Assembly: GCA_964468655.1 (NCBI GenBank) | Contig: CAYXUG010000006.1 | Location: 1-53,787, forward strand | Origin: CAYXUG01 sp964468655 | GTDB taxonomy: Bacteria > Fidelibacterota > Marinisomatia > Marinisomatales > CAYXUG01 | Length of the DNA stretch: 53,787 nucleotides | Direction: 5' to 3' | Part shown: positions 51,838 through 53,787 of the stretch, piece by piece | How positions within the stretch are numbered: position 1 is the first letter of the stretch | How the letters are laid out: each line of letters opens with the position of its first letter | Position numbers and translations under genes: made by a program | Notes under the pieces: generated by a model | Databases searched by the model: none | What the model was told of the DNA's origin: nothing | Seen by the model: the letters and a program-made list of their open reading frames with translations, nothing else

Positions 51838-53193
51838 CTATTTTAAAAGAATGACTTTCTGAATTCCAACATACATGGGTTCACCATTAATTGGTAATGC
51901 TTCTAATCTAATAATATAGATACCTGCAGAAACCCCTTTACCAAAATCATCAAAACCGTTCCATGTTATATTGTATAGTCCTAGTTCTTTAATTCCAGAT
52001 TTTAATTCCTTTATTTGCTTTCCTATGATATTGTATACCACAATCTTGATCTGGCTTTTAGTTTTAATACTGTATTCCATATTCATTGTCGGATTGAATG
52101 GATTTGGGTATGGTGGTGAAATATTAAATACAGTAGGCAATTCAAGAGGATTATTATCAGTTACTTGCCTGCTGATTCCTTTCAATGGTTTGCAGCGAGG
52201 AAATGATTGTTCAGATTCCTGCTCAGTTATATCGAAAGATGAAATTTTGTAGCAAACATTTGGTACAAATTTACCATTATCTCCAATTATAACACTATTA
52301 TCAGTCCAGGATGTTTGGGATAAGTCTAATGACCGAAATAAAATCCATCCGGAATTCACTTCATTTTTGTAAATATTATAACCGGCCAAATCTGGTTCAG
52401 TATTCCAATTCCCATCAGGGTTCAGAGCTTGGCAAATGGATTCAGCCAATGTTTCCTCATCTGTAACTCCCTCATCATTACCATTCTTTATTATTAGTAA
52501 ATTCACGCCATTATCTGTACCGAAACCACCACCAGCTAAACCAGAAACCCCAAGAGAATTATTGGTCACAGCTCCCACGATACCTGATACATGAGTACCG
52601 TGACCTAAACCATCATCAGGGGGTTCACCTTGATTAATAAGATTAATACCATATAACCCATTATCATTCCAGAGATTATTTTCCAAGTCTGGGTGGATTG
52701 GATCACTCGGATCTGCTAAATATTCCACTTCCGAACCTGAGTCTGGAATACCAATAATGACTGTGGATTTTCCGGATTCATAATCCCAAGCGCTAGCGGC
52801 ATCAATAAGATTGAGACCCCATTGGCTGTCATAATAAGGGTCATCCGGAATACCGTACCATGAGAAAACCATCACTGGCCAAGCCTGATCAACCTGGCTG
52901 CAATCATTAAGTGAATTACAAACATCAGAAACTGAATGAGATTTGCGAAAAGTAATATGATAAATATTAAATTCGACTTGGCAAGATATTTGAACTTCCC
53001 GCAGGCTGGAAATTTGAAATGTTTGAGAAATACCATCAAACCAAGCTTGACCAGTAACAACAGCACTGTCCTGTAAGCCACATTGTGAAAGCGGGTTTAA
53101 AGTTTGTATATATGCTTTCCCTTCGATATGCTCTGCGAATGCGGGAATTACATTTAATAAAATCCATACCACTAAATAGGTTATTTTTTTCAT
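51838..53193 (-). pseudogene. Subtilisin-like (S8) protein missing the catalytic-serine half, with sorting domain
   Basis: 451 residues, intact frame. A signal peptide (MKKITYLVVWILLNVIPAFA) and propeptide-like region precede an S8 domain with Asp151 (GIPDSGSEV) and His198 (GHGTHVSG). At about residue 257 (SICQAL/NPDG, near base 52422) it changes abruptly to a partial fibronectin-like domain (NTEPDLAGYNIYK). The GTSMA serine motif is absent. A Por-type sorting domain (PYPNPFNPTMNMEYSI) closes the protein. A strong AAAGGAG lies 9 bases before the start. It is either a protease broken by an in-frame deletion or a non-catalytic secreted protein. Confidence 0.7.
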
Positions 53194-53218
53194 TTTTATA
53201 CTCCTTTATTTTTTAGTA

Positions 53219-53764
53219 TCATTGAAGTAAAATCATTTTTCTGGTTTCTTGTGTGTTATCTCCTTGTATTTTATACAAATAAATTCCTGAAGGCATCATA
53301 TCACCATTTTTGTTTTTTCCATTCCAATTAAGATAATGGTGGCCAATATTGAGAAATCCTGTATGTAGAACTGAAACTTCAGTCCCCATAATGTTGAGTA
53401 TGGTAATCTTATAGTTTCCTGATAATCTTAATTCAAATTTTATTTTCGTCGATAAGTTAAAAGGGTTGGGGTAGTTCTCAAGCAAACGAAATTCTTCCGA
53501 AAAATAGTTTCTATCTTCAGTAATTTGCAAAGGTTCAATTTGATACTGTACAATTAGCTTTGGTCTACGAGACACGTTTGAATCACTTCTGAATGCTATC
53601 CTATCAGAATACCAATCATAATCAGTTCCAATTGGAAAATGAACCCTAAACTGACTTTTTCCTTTTTCCACTGATATGTCTGAATTGACTGCAGAGGTAA
53701 CATCTATATTTCGGAAACCCGTATCAGGTATGGACTGTACGTCGTCAAATGATATGGTACAGAT
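53219..53764 (-). pseudogene. C-terminal part of a sorted surface protein (DNRLRE-like), frame disrupted upstream
   Basis: The open frame contains a DNRLRE-like beta-domain end (RNIDVTSAVN, IAFRSDSNVSRRPKLIVQY), then a Por-type sorting domain (LLENYPNPFNLSTKIKFELR ... GIYLYKIQGD). In this frame a TGA occurs at 53765-53767, while the neighbouring frame stays open to the window edge and continues with plausible domain sequence (ITLNLDESVPYH). So a frameshift, or a sequencing error, near 53745-53767 is likely and the true gene extends beyond the window. It lies 25 bases upstream of the S8 gene on the same strand. Confidence 0.65.
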
Positions 53765-53787
53765 TCATCTAAATTTAAAGTGATACT

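Overview
The window looks like a chromosomal segment of a Gram-negative bacterium related to Candidatus Marinimicrobia (SAR406) or a neighbouring FCB-group phylum. Four proteins carry Por/type IX-type C-terminal sorting domains with YPNPFNP-like motifs, and a PorD-like (DUF4835) gene is present. LPS genes (kdsABCD, lptB, lptC, lpxH) show an outer membrane, and the primary sigma factor is of the short kind. The assignment is inferred from protein features only. No rRNA, tRNA, CRISPR array, prophage or transposase was seen.

Layout. 0-1.2 kb: primary sigma factor plus ribosomal protein S21, closed by a terminator. 1.3-3.8 kb: an alpha-D-phosphohexomutase-family gene, a bacterial microcompartment (BMC) vertex protein and a deoxyribose-phosphate aldolase with an unusual N-terminal extension, tightly packed. 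3.8-11 kb: rRNA/tRNA uracil methyltransferase, K+ channel plus cyclic-nucleotide-binding protein, valS, and a DUF4139 secreted protein. 11-13.1 kb: a repeat-rich island around a secreted beta-helix protein, holding heptad repeats, CATTGCGAG-type inverted repeats, and a palindromic element inserted in frame into the sorting domain. 13.1-20.1 kb: recG, DUF1844, a DUF2723 membrane glycosyltransferase, a GT2 glycosyltransferase and convergent porD. 20.2-29.4 kb: cca, then a compact gatC-kdsB-pyrG-kdsA-kdsC-kdsD-lptC-lptB-rpoN run that makes Kdo, activates it with CTP and supplies LPS transport parts. 29.4-31.9 kb: two secreted proteins, one a metalloprotease remnant. 31.9-36.6 kb: hflK, hflC, hslV, hslU, argF. 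36.6-42.0 kb: extracytoplasmic coiled-coil and HEAT proteins with lpxH. 42.1-43.1 kb: a sigma-70-type promoter and two BMC hexamer shell genes, the second with a C-terminal tail domain. 43.2-50 kb: a peptidase/TolB-propeller/beta-barrel fusion, radA, tgt and an M48 protease. 50-53.8 kb: a degenerate acyl-adenylate enzyme, a flavin reductase-like protein, a subtilisin-like protein lacking its catalytic serine half, and a fragment of another sorted protein.

The most interesting proposal is a reduced BMC whose parts are split between two loci about 39 kb apart. In this model a phosphomutase and DeoC would process deoxyribose phosphate to glyceraldehyde 3-phosphate and acetaldehyde. Other notable items are an intrinsic terminator that also encodes a signal peptide, two secreted protease genes that appear to have lost part or all of their catalytic domains while staying in frame, and the palindromic element inside a sorting domain.
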